The translations under genes and the position numbers were made by a program. From assembly GCF_011386835.1 (NCBI RefSeq), contig NC_088795.1, forward strand, positions 102,298,434 through 102,362,433: a stretch of DNA of 64,000 nt, written 5' to 3'. Below, piece after piece: positions 54,604 through 64,000 of the stretch (positions are counted from its first letter, which is position 1; every line of letters begins with the position of its first letter). The notes beneath the pieces were generated by a model, which was given only the letters and a program-made list of their open reading frames with translations, had not been told where the DNA came from and ran no database searches. This DNA is from Chrysemys picta bellii (lineage: Eukaryota > Chordata > Testudines > Emydidae).

Positions 54604-55963
54604 GTACTTGAGGAGTTCACACTTGATACTTGATTGGTAAAATCTAAGTATAGAACTCACAACTAATTTGGGGTTTGTGCTCTGCTTCTTAATAGTGTGC
54701 CCTGAGGTTGGTACACACGCTCTTGAGCCACTGCAGCATTGCTTGACAGCTTGTTTCCCACAACAAATGTACTGGCAGTCTCATTCCTCTCCCTGTCATT
54801 ACTTCAAATGGGCAATGCTGCATTGCACTAGCAGAAGGAGCCCTGATTACCTGAAGGACTAATGGAATGAAGCTCTCCCATTCATAGAGATAAATTTTCT
54901 CAGTTACAGTAGAGTTACAATCCAAATAATGAAAAGATCAGCTCTTTTTTTAATAAGAATTATACAAATAATGTTATATACCTCCAAAAACGTTCTTTCC
55001 AACAACTCAAAGATTGGCAAAAGCCTGCATGTTCTTAAAGCAAAGTTTCCTCTTATAGTTAAACAAAGCTTTCAGACTAAAACTCTGTGGGAATGAAAGA
55101 TCGTTTAATCTCTTCCACTTTCTCAAGGGAAATGGTAGTTTCCACATAGACTCTGCTCAGGCTGGTATTTGAAGAATATTTAGCTTTAAAAAAGGGAAGG
55201 AAAAAAAGACCTGAATCTTCTAGGGGAGAGACCACCTAGAGACAGCCATTCTTCCTTCAGGTCTAATAAAACCTGGAGTCTGAATAAATCAGATGATAGC
55301 AAGATAGGGGATTGGGTGGGGATGGGGCATATTGACATTGATTTCATCCATCATATTAACAGGGCAGTACAAAAAATGCATCCAGTCAAGTTAACTAAAA
55401 GATTTTCATATATACTCCATCCATATATTTAATGAATATAGTCAAACTACAGCTGGCTACACTTATGATGTAAGATTGTTATGATGTTAGAACTATAGTT
55501 GATAAAACGTAAATATAGTCATCTGTGCTGGGGTGTATAAGTCCCAGATTGTTAACCCTTGGTTCCCCAATCAGCTGTAGGCCCAGACGGTCCCACCCAG
55601 CCACACCTCCTGGGCATGCTCAGAGTGGAGGCAGAGCTCAAAAGGAAGTGGCCTAGTTCAGTTGTGGTAGACATGGTGAAGGAGCAGTTCTATGCTGATA
55701 GCTCCTGCAGAGAGGCAACGGGAGCCCCATACTGACCAGACCAGACCAAACAAGACTTTGCTGCCGAAGGCTCTAGTGGCGACTGAGAACTGCAGGCAAA
55801 GACTGATGACTTATCCTCCTTCCTCACTACTATGGAGTCCTTTAATATCTGGATTCTGTTTGGAGAATGTCCGGGGTATAGTCCTTCATTCTGGATTAAA
55901 TTACTGGATAATTCAATTATGTAGCTGTATTTAATTCAATTATGGCGATCTGAATTAAATGAC
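54604..55963. other. Non-coding DNA; possible LTR-like stretch
   Basis: Mostly AT-rich. A more GC-rich piece at about 55550-55800 (GGTTCCCCAATCAGCTG, ACAGAACTGCAGG-like words) resembles LTR leader sequence but has no boundary. No gene. Confidence 0.4.
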
Positions 55964-56165
55964 CCTCTTTCCAAACTGTGTTGCCATGGACAAGTCACTC
56001 TCTCTGTGCCTCACTCTCATTATTCTTTTCTCCCACTTTTTGTCTGTCTTGTCTATTTGGACTGCAAGTCTTTGGGGCAGGGACTCTCTCTTGCTATGTA
56101 TCTAGCTCAATGGGGCTCCAGTCTTAGTTATGGCCTCTAAACAAATCATTAACAATAATCCTTAT
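55964..56165 (+). repeat. Old amniote short repeat (MIR-like)
   Basis: Contains TCTGTGCCTCACTCTC, GACTGCAAGTCTTTGGGGCA and CTCAATGGGGCTCC in the order typical of widespread MIR-like copies. Family name uncertain. Confidence 0.5.
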
Positions 56166-57344
56166 GCTAATATCCATTCTTATGGCATTATTATAAAAGT
56201 AGGGGTTTGCCCTAATTTCCTCAATGAGTATTTCCGCTTCCCACATTAATGTGCCGTATTCTGGATGCCAACTTGTTGCTGCATGTTACCCAAGAGGTGG
56301 AATTTCAGTGTAAGTGTATATGAAGCGCTTAGGGCACCTTACATTGTGGAGAATCTCCCTCACATTGAGTAGCAGCTTTTATAGAATAGAGAATCCAAGT
56401 AAATTTAGTGGCACTCCTCATGGAGTAACATGTAAATCTAGTATTTTTTAAAAAAATAGTGTAAGCTTTCAAAAGTTTTGGTTCTTCCTTTATCCAGGTT
56501 TGAAACAGGCCAATTTTTTTTTTAATTTAAATTCATATAAATAACATGTTAATTAAAAATGTTCACAACATTTTCACAACCACTGAAAAATTTCTGAGAA
56601 GACAATAGTTTTTCATAACATTTTCATTTTCAAAAAAGCCATATTTTTAAACATTTTTGAAACATATTTTTAATCTCCTTGTCTGAAAAATTTCAATCAG
56701 TTCCAGTAAGGTGCTACTCATTTTGAGAAAGGATGACCCGCAAGGATGAAATATATGATTAGCTCCATGCATGTAGTTTTGAAATAAAAATATGAATATT
56801 CCATGCTACAAATACCTCTGGATTAACTATTGTGTTTCAGAAGAAGCCTATTTTTTTTCTCAGTGCTGTATGCACATCTTCTCCCTAAGGAATGTATTAG
56901 TTCTGTATAGTATTTTGTTAAGAAGAAGTTTAGTTAAACATGTCTTCTCCTCCACATCAGCTGTTCAATGGTAAATTAATAACAACTGTCACCATTATTA
57001 TTCTTATGCCATGATTATAATATTTATGTACTCCAGTCATTCTGATAGACAGCAATATACAGGTAAAAATAGATGATCTGTTTAGTTAAAAGTACCAATT
57101 AGTTGCTAATAGGCTCGCTTCATTCTTCCCACATGTACTTTGGAAATAAACTTAATTCTGAATGATGTAGAAGCATCAGCTTTGTCAAATTTAATTGTTT
57201 ATGAGCAAAAGAAGACAATGTTGTTAAACTCCATCTTTTTTCATGTATTATAATAACTGTTGCATTAGATACTATTTTGGCTTATGAGCTATCCTTTAAA
57301 TTCTGCTTCTATATATGGAACAATAGAGAATAAAGTACTATATT

Positions 57345-57346
<2 letters not shown>
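56166..57346. other. Non-coding DNA, no gene seen
   Basis: AT-rich. Nothing recognised. Confidence 0.55.

Positions 57347-57393
<47 letters not shown>
57347..57393. repeat. TG dinucleotide microsatellite
   Basis: About 23 uninterrupted TG units. The apparent histidine-threonine peptide on the minus strand is a shadow of it. Confidence 0.95.
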
Positions 57394-57395
<2 letters not shown>

Positions 57396-57414
57396 TATAA
57401 CAGTAGAGACACGT

Positions 57415-57843
57415 TTCAGGGTAGCAGCTGTGTTAGTCTGTATCCTCAAAAAAAAAAACAGGAGTACTTGTGGCACCTTAGAGACTAACAAATTTATTAG
57501 AGCATAAGCTTTTGTGGGCTACAACCCACTTCTTCGGATGCATATAGAGTGAAACATATGTTGAGGAGAAATATATACACACATACAAGAGAGCATGAAC
57601 AGGTGGGCTTTTAATTAAAGAAAAAGGTAAAAATTATCTCTGTAAATTAACCTTACAGGGTAATCAAACTTAAAGAGCTCAGAGGACTCCCCTCTAGTAT
57701 GCTCTCTGTATGTGTGTATATATTTCTCCTCAACATATGTTTCACTCTATATGCATCCGAAGAAGTGGGTTGTAGCCCACAAAAGCTTATGCTCTAATAA
57801 ATTTGTTAGTCTCTAAGGTGCCACAAGTACTCCTGTTTTTTTT
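57415..57843. mobile_element. Foldback Penelope-like repeat, large near-perfect palindrome
   Basis: Arms 57449-57596 and 57699-57843 are reverse complements over about 145 bp with very few differences. The loop is 57597-57698. Flanks share AGTAGAGA (left about 57402-57409, right about 57844-57851). The left end has the full terminus (GGTAGCAGCTGTGTTAG). The hammerhead-like core has changed (CCGAAGA, AAAA), but stem II GTGGGTTGTAGCCCAC is perfect. Confidence 0.8.
57609..57698 (-). repeat. Captured piece of the gypsy LTR
   Basis: The loop of the foldback element matches the reverse complement of LTR positions 7278-7380 (for example GAGCTCAGAGGACTCCCCTC), with an internal deletion of about 13 bp and a few changes. 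No LTR end is included, so it was not inserted as a normal LTR. Confidence 0.85.
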
Positions 57844-57944
57844 AGTAGAGATAAGGGTTGTTTGTCAGTGATAGGCAAGGAAGGGTAGGATTCCCAAGGG
57901 GGATAGATGCCACTGGCATTCACATAATCCCTACATAGGTGCCA

Positions 57945-58080
57945 CTTACACTGTGTTATTATTTTTACTACCATATTGCCTAGTGACCTTAGACATAGAC
58001 CAGGACCCCAGTTTGCAAGGTGCTGTACAAACACAGAACAAAAAGATTGTTTCTGTCCCAAGGAGTTTCACAATCTAAGT
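57945..58080 (+). repeat. Widespread amniote short repeat (MIR-like)
   Basis: Contains CATAGACCAGGACCCCAG, GGTGCTGTACAAACACAG and CAAGGAGTTTCACAATCTAAG, a well-preserved version of the copy at 41218. Confidence 0.5.
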
Positions 58081-58303
58081 AGATGCCTAAAGTCCTTAGG
58101 CACCTACATTTCCACCACTAAAGTCCCCAAGGCACCTAAATTTGGCACCTAAGCCCCAGGAAAGTCCTGACAGCACTAAGCAGATCTGTACTGAATTCCC
58201 ACCAGCTGCCCCAAAGATGGGAAAGGTTCCTTGTGTCCTCCATCTCCCAGGCACATCCATGTGAAGGCCAGACATAGTCTGACCCTTAAGAAAGAGCAAT
58301 TGT

Positions 58304-59242
58304 TACTCCTTGGGGAATTATGCACCAAAAATGTAAAAATTTTGCTCAAAATATTTTAAATTCTGCGTATTTTATTTTTCAAAATAACACAATATAATCA
58401 CACTGGTTTTAATTATTTTGATAATTTATTTAAACTACAATAAAATGGATGGAAATGGGAGTGGAGAGCATTAGAGGAAATCCCCAAATTTCCTTTGTTT
58501 AATAATAATGTAGCTAGGTTTGACCTTTATTTCTAGTTATTAGTCAACAAATATATGTAGTCATATGCTCAGTGTTACATCATAGGCAACTGAAAAGCAA
58601 GTGAGGCCAGGTGAATCAAACTCACAATTTATATTGGCTACTGACCATCTCCAGAAAGGTCAGTAGCAAACAGTTCATAGAGCAGATTTTAATAGGAAAT
58701 GTTTTCAGTCCAAACATTTAGACCACTTCTAATTACTAAAGAACCATAAGCATTTATAAGCCATACTATCCTTACAATAAGACTCCTTTATACCACTCTG
58801 CAAATGTAAAGGAGGCTTAAAACTTTTACACCTGGTTTATACTCGAGGGAGATTCCCAAAGACAATGGGAACAATTCACTAAGCGGGCAGGCTGCTACGT
58901 TCTGCTCTGCCCAAAGGGACAGAGCCTGCCCCACGCCTACCTTCTCAGCAACACCCCAAAGCAGTGCCCCCCCCATGCCAAGCATGCCACAATAACTTGC
59001 AAGGGGGACAGAATGTTTTTCTCTCTCATATGCACAATTGCCCAGCCCCACACCTCTGGTGCCCAAGGCTGCTCCAGGTGCCCAAACTGACCTGCCTGAG
59101 CTGCCGGGGAGGGGCACATGACCACTCTTAAGGCTTCCCTTTGCTTCCCCATCAGACGTCATTTTTCTGCAGGGAAGCAAAGAAATCTGTGGGAGACATG
59201 AATTCTGTGCATCCACAGTGACACGGTATTCTCCCAGGAGTA
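58304..59242. mobile_element. Non-autonomous element with inverted ends and 6-bp TSD
   Basis: 939 bp. Left end TACTCCTTGGGGAATTATGC; right end inverted reads TACTCCTGGGAGAATACCG. Flanked on both sides by AATTGT (58298-58303, 59243-59248). No transposase domain is visible in any frame. A DNA transposon relic is likely; class not fixed. Confidence 0.65.
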
Positions 59243-59427
59243 AATTGTGAAATATGTATACAGTTCCCAGACAAAAAGCTGCATTAAGATGGGGTTAAAA
59301 GCACATATTGGTAATATACGGGTAAAAATGCAGGGATGTTGTAATTTTCCCCAAACAACTATTATAAACTCAGAAATAACCTCCCCTGCAGTGATGCCCT
59401 GCAACAAAATGGGGACTAACTGGCTAA

Positions 59428-59632
59428 GTGTTAGTACTTTTGAAAAGGATGCGGGGTTATAGTGAGCACAAAATGAATGAGTCAGCTATATCATGCAGTT
59501 GTGAAAAAGGTTGATATTCTGGGGTGTATTAATGGGAGTGTGGTATGTAAGACATAGGAACTAATTGTCCTGCTCTACTCAGCATTGGTGAGACCTCACC
59601 TGGAATAGTGTTCCAGTCCTAGGCATGCTGCT
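59428..59632 (+). pseudogene. CR1 ORF2 fragment
   Basis: Decayed CR1 sequence with words such as AAAAGGATGCGGGGTTATAG and GGTGAGACCTCACCTGGAAT, the latter matching the PHLEYC region of intact CR1 ORF2. Stops in all frames. Confidence 0.7.
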
Positions 59633-59971
59633 GGGGACTGAGGCAGCCGCTGCCTTGTGGTGCTAAGTAGCAGGTGCACAGCGTTAAGGAGCTATGGGAG
59701 TGCTGAGGGGCCAGTGTGGGTCCTTGGGGTGTAGGTGGGGCACTGGAGAGTTCTTGGGGCGCTGGCGGCTAGGGTCTCTGGGGGACGAGGGTCTCTGGGA
59801 GCAGGTAGGGGGTTCGGGCGGCGGTGCTGGAGGAAGCACTCAGGCTATGGGTGCAGCCCTCTGGGAAGGGCTGGGCTGCCTGGGGCTCCGGTGCGATTCT
59901 GCCCCGATCGCTCTGTGCAAGCGCAGTTCCTTTTTCTCAAGCTGCAAGCGGCGCCGGCTCGGGCTCGGAGT
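59633..59971. other. GC-rich non-coding DNA
   Basis: GC- and CpG-richer than its surroundings. Several overlapping frames are composition artefacts. No promoter or exon signal that I can support. Confidence 0.45.
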
Positions 59972-60374
59972 CAGGGCCGTCCTTACCCATACGCAAAGCA
60001 CGCAGCTACGTAGGGCACCAGAAAATTTGGGGCACCACATTTTCTGGTGTCCTGCGCAGTTGCATGCTGCTCCAGCCCCAGCCCCATCTCTTCCCCATGG
60101 CCCCCGCCCCTACCCCTGCTCCACCCCATGCCATCTCTTCCCACCCCGGCTCTGCCCCCGCCCCGCCCCGCCCCGCCCCCACTCCCCGAGCTCTGCAGCA
60201 GGGCCAGGCCTGCACTCACCAGCGGTAGGAAGTGCAGCGACCCAGCCCCAGCCGCATCGCCACTGAGTGCTGGGGGGCGGTCCCCCCCACTCCCCAACCC
60301 AGCCCTCACCCATGGAGGCCTGCCCCCCCATGGGGGGGCTGCATAGGGCCTCAGAATAGCTAGGGACGGCCCCG
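59972..60374. mobile_element. Possible hAT-like MITE
   Basis: Ends CAGGGCCGTCC and, inverted, CGGGGCCGTCC (10 of 11 match). The 8-bp flanks CTCGGAGT and CTCAGGGC agree at only five positions. The interior word ACGCAAAGCACGCAGCTACG is one I associate with a common turtle repeat. Confidence 0.45.
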
Positions 60375-60514
60375 CTCAGGGCCGCTGCTCTCCCCCTGTG
60401 CACCGAGCGGTGGTGGCGGTGGGCAAGAAGTGACTGGGCGCTGCCAGGTTAGTGACTAGCTCGGCCCAGCGGGCTCCCCGGGCACGGGGCAGATGGAGGG
60501 TGCAGGGGGCACTG

Positions 60515-60830
60515 AGTCCCTCCCCCCCCAACATCTCCCCCAGACAGGGACAGAGCCCAGGTGTCTGGACTCCCAGCCCCTACATGCAACCACTCTCCCC
60601 CTTTCCCTCCCACTGCTGGGGACAGATCCAAAGAGTCCTGACCCCCAGCACACCTCCCCTATTACTAGTCCCCACTCACCACCCATAGCTGGAGACAGAA
60701 CCCAGGAATTCTGACCCCGGGTCCCTCCTCCCAACCAATAGCCCCCACTCCCTTCCCACAGCCCAAGACAGAATCCAGGTGTCCTGACTCCGGCAACTCT
60801 CCCTCCCCCTTTCTCTTCCTGTTCTAGCCA
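60515..60830. repeat. Minisatellite, about 75-bp period
   Basis: Four degenerate units share ACAGAACCCAGGTGTCCTGA-like words (GGGACAGAGCCCAGGTGTCT, GGAGACAGAACCCAGGAATT, AAGACAGAATCCAGGTGTCC) with C-rich spacers. Confidence 0.7.
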
Positions 60831-61524
60831 CGCTCCACAATTGGTATCAATGTTTTAATGCATATCACTGTGGTGTAAGTTTGACAGCATGTCATCTGTG
60901 TTGCATAAATCATGGAATGTTTAATTTTTATGTTCTGTGTGTTTTGGTTACATATCGAGCAATTTGAACGTCCAGTAAACCAATTTTTTTCCAAATAATT
61001 TTTTTTTAAAAGTCATTATTTTTAAGCCAGTTTCATGAGAGATGCATGATTTTTGAAGGACGGGGATTGGCAGCACCAGTGTCATAAATATGGTACTTTC
61101 TGTTGTAATTCTTCTTTCCATGTGAAACATTCAGGTGACACCTTTTGCTAGACATCGGTTTGGCTGCCTTTGGTCAATCCAGCTGTTTTAGCCCCTAGAG
61201 CAGATGTCGTTCTTCATCAGCTATGAAAGACTGAGGCTCAGTAACTCCAGCACAGATTGGAGCTGGGGGAAAATGTCACCCACCAACACAGACTAAAGAG
61301 AGGGTGAAACTGTAAGCCTAACTCTCCAGTAATGACTCCCCACCATAAGGGCCAAGAGCACAACATAGTTTGCTCTGAAATGTGGGAGGGGATTAGAGGA
61401 AATTGGAAAATCCTGCCTTGAGGTTCAGTGAGGGCCTGTTGATGAGTTACTGAGACAACTGAGGCCCTAGCAGAGTAGTAATCAGCCACGGTACATGGAC
61501 ATGGCAAAGTGTCGGGACACACAA
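60831..61524. other. Non-coding DNA, no gene seen
   Basis: No bounded feature. The gag relic may begin near the end of this stretch (in-frame words before 61594). Confidence 0.45.
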
Positions 61525-61593
61525 TGCCAGGATGTTGTACAGGATATACAGTCCCCTCTGGCCCCTGCCTGGGAAAACCTGTAGCTGCCAGAG

Positions 61594-62040
61594 CTCACGC
61601 TGGGGCACGATACTGAGGCCTATTTGTCTACCTTCGAGTGAGTGGCTGAAGCCTGCTGTGGCCTAGAGGAGAGTGGGTGACACGACTTGTACCAGCCCTC
61701 GGAGGAAAAGCCCGACAGGTTTATATCAGTCTGGACACTAGAGACAGTAGAGACTATGGGAAAGTGAAGGCAGCCATCCTGCAAGAGGATGGCATCAGCC
61801 CAGAGATTCAGCGCCAGCGCTTCAGGCAGTTCTGCTACCATGATGTCAAGGGACTCCAAGAGGTTTACAGGCAACTCCAGGACCTGCTGGTCCTGGAGCA
61901 ATTCCTGACCATCCTGCCAGAGGAAATGTAGAACTGGATCTGGAAACATGGCCCAGAGACCTGCACTGAAGCGGTGGCCCTGGCAAAGGATTTCCAGCTG
62001 AGACAGCCGGAGACTGGGGCTACAGGTGAGATCATTGAAC
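61594..62040 (+). pseudogene. Broken SCAN-type gag relic
   Basis: The first frame reads DTEAYLSTFE, then a stop; after a frameshift near 61670 the second frame reads TRLVPALGGKARQVY, ISPEIQRQRFRQFCY, LVLEQFLTILPEEM, a TAG (61929-61931), then WKHGPETCTEAVALAKDFQ. The second part is a SCAN domain lacking a segment of roughly 18 residues before LVLEQFL. Because DTEA-L--FE stands upstream of it, as in the gag of the intact gypsy element (DTEAFLENFE), this is more likely a retroelement gag than a zinc-finger gene exon. The frameshift, two stops and the deletion make it non-functional. No zinc finger, protease or integrase follows within the window that I can recognise. Confidence 0.75.
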
Positions 62041-62319
62041 CCTGAAGGGTGAGGGAAACTGGAGGGATATCAGGCCTGTGAGGCCTTCTTCTTGCCATGA
62101 TAGGGATTTCTCTGTGTTCTTAGGTAGGCCCTGTAAATGCTGCCACCTTTGCTTCTTGCCCAAAGAGCAACAATCGGGACCCATTTATCTGGGTTAGCCA
62201 GGAGCTCTCAGGAGAGAAATTGGTTCCATGGTGCTGTGTCATTATGTTTAAAAAGGTGCCCCTGATAACTGTAGGCACCTAGATGAGGTTTTGGGAATTT
62301 TGCCAATCATTTCCAGACC

Positions 62320-62775
62320 AACACTGTCTGTTGGGTGCTGAACAGGAGGCTTGGGACTTCGGGCTTCTGCCCCACCAGACTGCTTCTGCCCTGTGGGTTG
62401 GGGGACCTCAGGGCTCCTGGCTTTATCCCCACAGGGTGTGGGGGCTCACGGCTTCTGCCTTACAGGGTGCTGGGATTTGGGGCACCAGTCTCCCAACTTC
62501 TGCCCCACAGAGCTCAGGGCTTCTTCCCTCCTGGGGCCCAGGCTTTAGCCCTGCGGGGCTGGAGGGCTTGGGGCTTCTGCTCCATGGGGCTAGGAGGCTT
62601 TAGCCTTGCTGGGCTGAGAGGTGGGGAGCTCGGGGCTTCTACCAAGTGGGGTCAGGGGTGGGGCTTGGGGCTCCTGGCTTTAGCCCTGTGGGGTGCCGGG
62701 AATTACAAACCCCCTGAAATGGCTTGCGGGGGGGAGGGAGGGGGGGCTACAGACCCCCAGTTGAGAACTGCTGTG
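62320..62775. repeat. Degenerate GC-rich minisatellite in a dispersed repeat
   Basis: Many imperfect copies of GGGGCTTCTGCCCCAC- and CTCAGGGCTTCT-like units. It ends with AGACCCCCAGTTGAGAACTG, an end sequence I associate with a turtle hAT-like repeat. Predicted peptides from it are artefacts. Confidence 0.6.
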
Positions 62776-63489
62776 GTAGAGGGGATTACCCTGGGGTAGT
62801 TGAATGCAGGACTGCCCTGCTGGTCTGATATTCAGAGCTCCCCATCTCACTGTCATGGCTAAATTTTTCTGGTCCCATCGATTGGCCGAAGAGAATATCT
62901 GGCATTATGGGAATCTTCTGGCTCCCAGCTGGAACAGCCCAGCCCAATCTGGAGCATATATCCCAAGGGGAAGTGATATGGAGCAACCCCCTGCAACCCC
63001 AATATGAGCCACCATATGTCTCCAAAGAGGACCTCCAGCTACTCCAGAAAATGGGTAATAAACTGAATATGGCAGAGGATGAGGGATGGGGGGATCTGAG
63101 GGGAATACCTGGACTGAGCATAGGGAGAGGGAATGTGGGGCACTGGCTAGCTGCGGAGGATTAGCAATGTAATATGGGCCTATCAGTATGGCCCAAGTTT
63201 GGCTCTGGCCCAGGTGAGAGCCATTCCAATCTGATAGCTGCTTGTCAGCCCATCTGAAACTCCAGGTACCCATGTCACCAAATCCACCATCACAACTGAC
63301 TTGTTCTTAGCGCCTTCATGGCAAGTGTGGGTTATGAACACAGATTTCCCTCCTGGCCTCCAGAGCTGATCAGCATTGGTTTGCACGAAGGGGGATGAAG
63401 TAGGGAAGCTTGAATTGCTGCTGTTTCTGCTCTGGGAGTCAAGAGGGATAATGATGACCTAGCTCAAACACAAATGAACAGGCTTGATG
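62776..63489. other. Non-coding DNA, no gene seen
   Basis: Open frames up to about 120 codons on both strands have no recognised domain and no splice context. Possibly more of the decayed retroelement from 61.6 kb, but I cannot show it. Confidence 0.4.
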
Positions 63490-63715
63490 TAGGCCTGTGT
63501 TATAAAGTCAGTCAGACTAGATGGTCACAATGTACAGATTTTAAGGCAAAAAAGGGACCATTATGACCATCTGGTTTGGCCTCCAGCATAAGAGTGCATA
63601 ACTTCTGGGTGACTATGAGATATTTGACTGAGCTAGAGGAAACTGGCCTGTGCTATGCAAGAGGTCAGACTAGATGATCATAATGCTCCCTCCTGATCTT
63701 AAAGATCTTTGAGGT
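63490..63715. repeat. CR1 3'-end fragments in alternating orientation
   Basis: Plus-oriented GTCAGACTAGATGGTCACAA, then minus-oriented AAAAGGGACCATTATGACCA, then plus-oriented AGGTCAGACTAGATGATCAT. These match the 3' UTR of the CR1 at 12000-12040. Probably nested or rearranged CR1 ends. Confidence 0.65.
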
Positions 63716-63744
63716 AGGTGGATGTATTAGTATCCTACTTCAAC

Positions 63745-63895
63745 TAACCTCTTTTTACCCCACCTTTTAACAGTGTGTGCAGCACCCAACACAGTGGGGC
63801 CCCGATCTGTGTTACCAGGTGTCTGTGCAGTGTTTGGCACAATGGGGCCTTGATCTTGGTTGGTGCCTATGTAACTATAAATAATAAGTATATGT
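63745..63895 (-). repeat. Widespread amniote short repeat (MIR-like)
   Basis: Contains CAGCACCCAACACAGTGGGG and TGGCACAATGGGGCCTTGAT, two overlapping versions of the tail of the copies at 41218 and 57945. Confidence 0.45.
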
Positions 63896-64000
63896 GCCTA
63901 CGTATACACTGTAATATAAATGGTCCATTATTATCAAGTGTGATTTTTGTGTGTTTACACAGCCTGCCTTGGTACATCAGACTTCTTATGCTACTACTTG

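Noticed and set aside
57309..57491. Histidine-threonine repeat peptide
   Set aside because: Direct product of the TG microsatellite.
59694..60403. Several overlapping long frames on both strands
   Set aside because: GC-rich composition suppresses stops. No domain, splice context or conserved motif is seen, and part of the region is a MITE.
61594..62040. SCAN exon of a host zinc-finger gene
   Set aside because: The upstream DTEAYLSTFE matches gag, and the frame has a shift, stops and a deletion. A decayed host exon cannot be fully excluded.
62283..63273. Frames of 60-154 codons
   Set aside because: Mostly translations of a degenerate minisatellite or unsupported sequence with no recognised family.
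1..64000. CRISPR array, rRNA or tRNA genes
   Set aside because: No regularly spaced identical repeats with unique spacers, no rRNA sequence, and no cloverleaf I could support by eye.

Overview
The window reads as repeat-rich, gene-poor nuclear DNA of a non-avian reptile, most likely a turtle. The evidence is an abundance of CR1 LINE pieces with the typical 3' tail, a foldback repeat family ending in AGACTAACACGGCTAC-type sequence that I recognise from turtle genomes, a PIF/Harbinger transposon with introns and AATAAA signals, and old amniote short repeats. I see no convincing host protein-coding exon, rRNA, tRNA or CRISPR array. Species identification is inference.

Region by region: 1-5.5 kb is AT-rich non-coding DNA with a perfect 21-bp inverted repeat (1142-1204) and a small foldback insertion (1500-1663). 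5.57-17.48 kb is a four-deep nest of mobile elements, each level bounded by its own target-site duplication (TSD): a foldback Penelope-like repeat (TSD CACTATGCAATGG), holding an LTR-type element (TSD CACGG), holding a Ty3/gypsy-type retrotransposon (TSD GGTGC, LTRs about 99.4% identical), holding a 5'-truncated CR1 LINE (TSD GAGCG) with an intact ORF2. The gypsy element has integrase upstream of reverse transcriptase (Gmr1-like order) and a gag whose capsid C-terminus matches the SCAN domain. 17.5-29.5 kb is non-coding, with CR1 and LTR fragments, foldback repeats, and a hAT MITE nested in a Harbinger-like MITE. 29.48-35.05 kb is one complete Harbinger transposon (TSD TTA) with two convergent genes: a 433-codon DDE transposase and a spliced Myb/SANT-like gene. 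35-64 kb is non-coding with CR1 relics, a solo LTR, more foldback repeats (two carry hammerhead-ribozyme-like cores), several MITEs, GC-rich minisatellites, and near 61.6 kb a broken gag relic very close to the SCAN domain of vertebrate zinc-finger proteins.

The elements document a history: old dispersed repeats were hit by foldback repeats, then by LTR elements, then by CR1. The gypsy and Harbinger copies look youngest because their reading frames and terminal repeats are nearly intact. The most unusual signals are the IN-before-RT gypsy element with a SCAN-like gag, and the foldback family whose core can fold as a hammerhead ribozyme.
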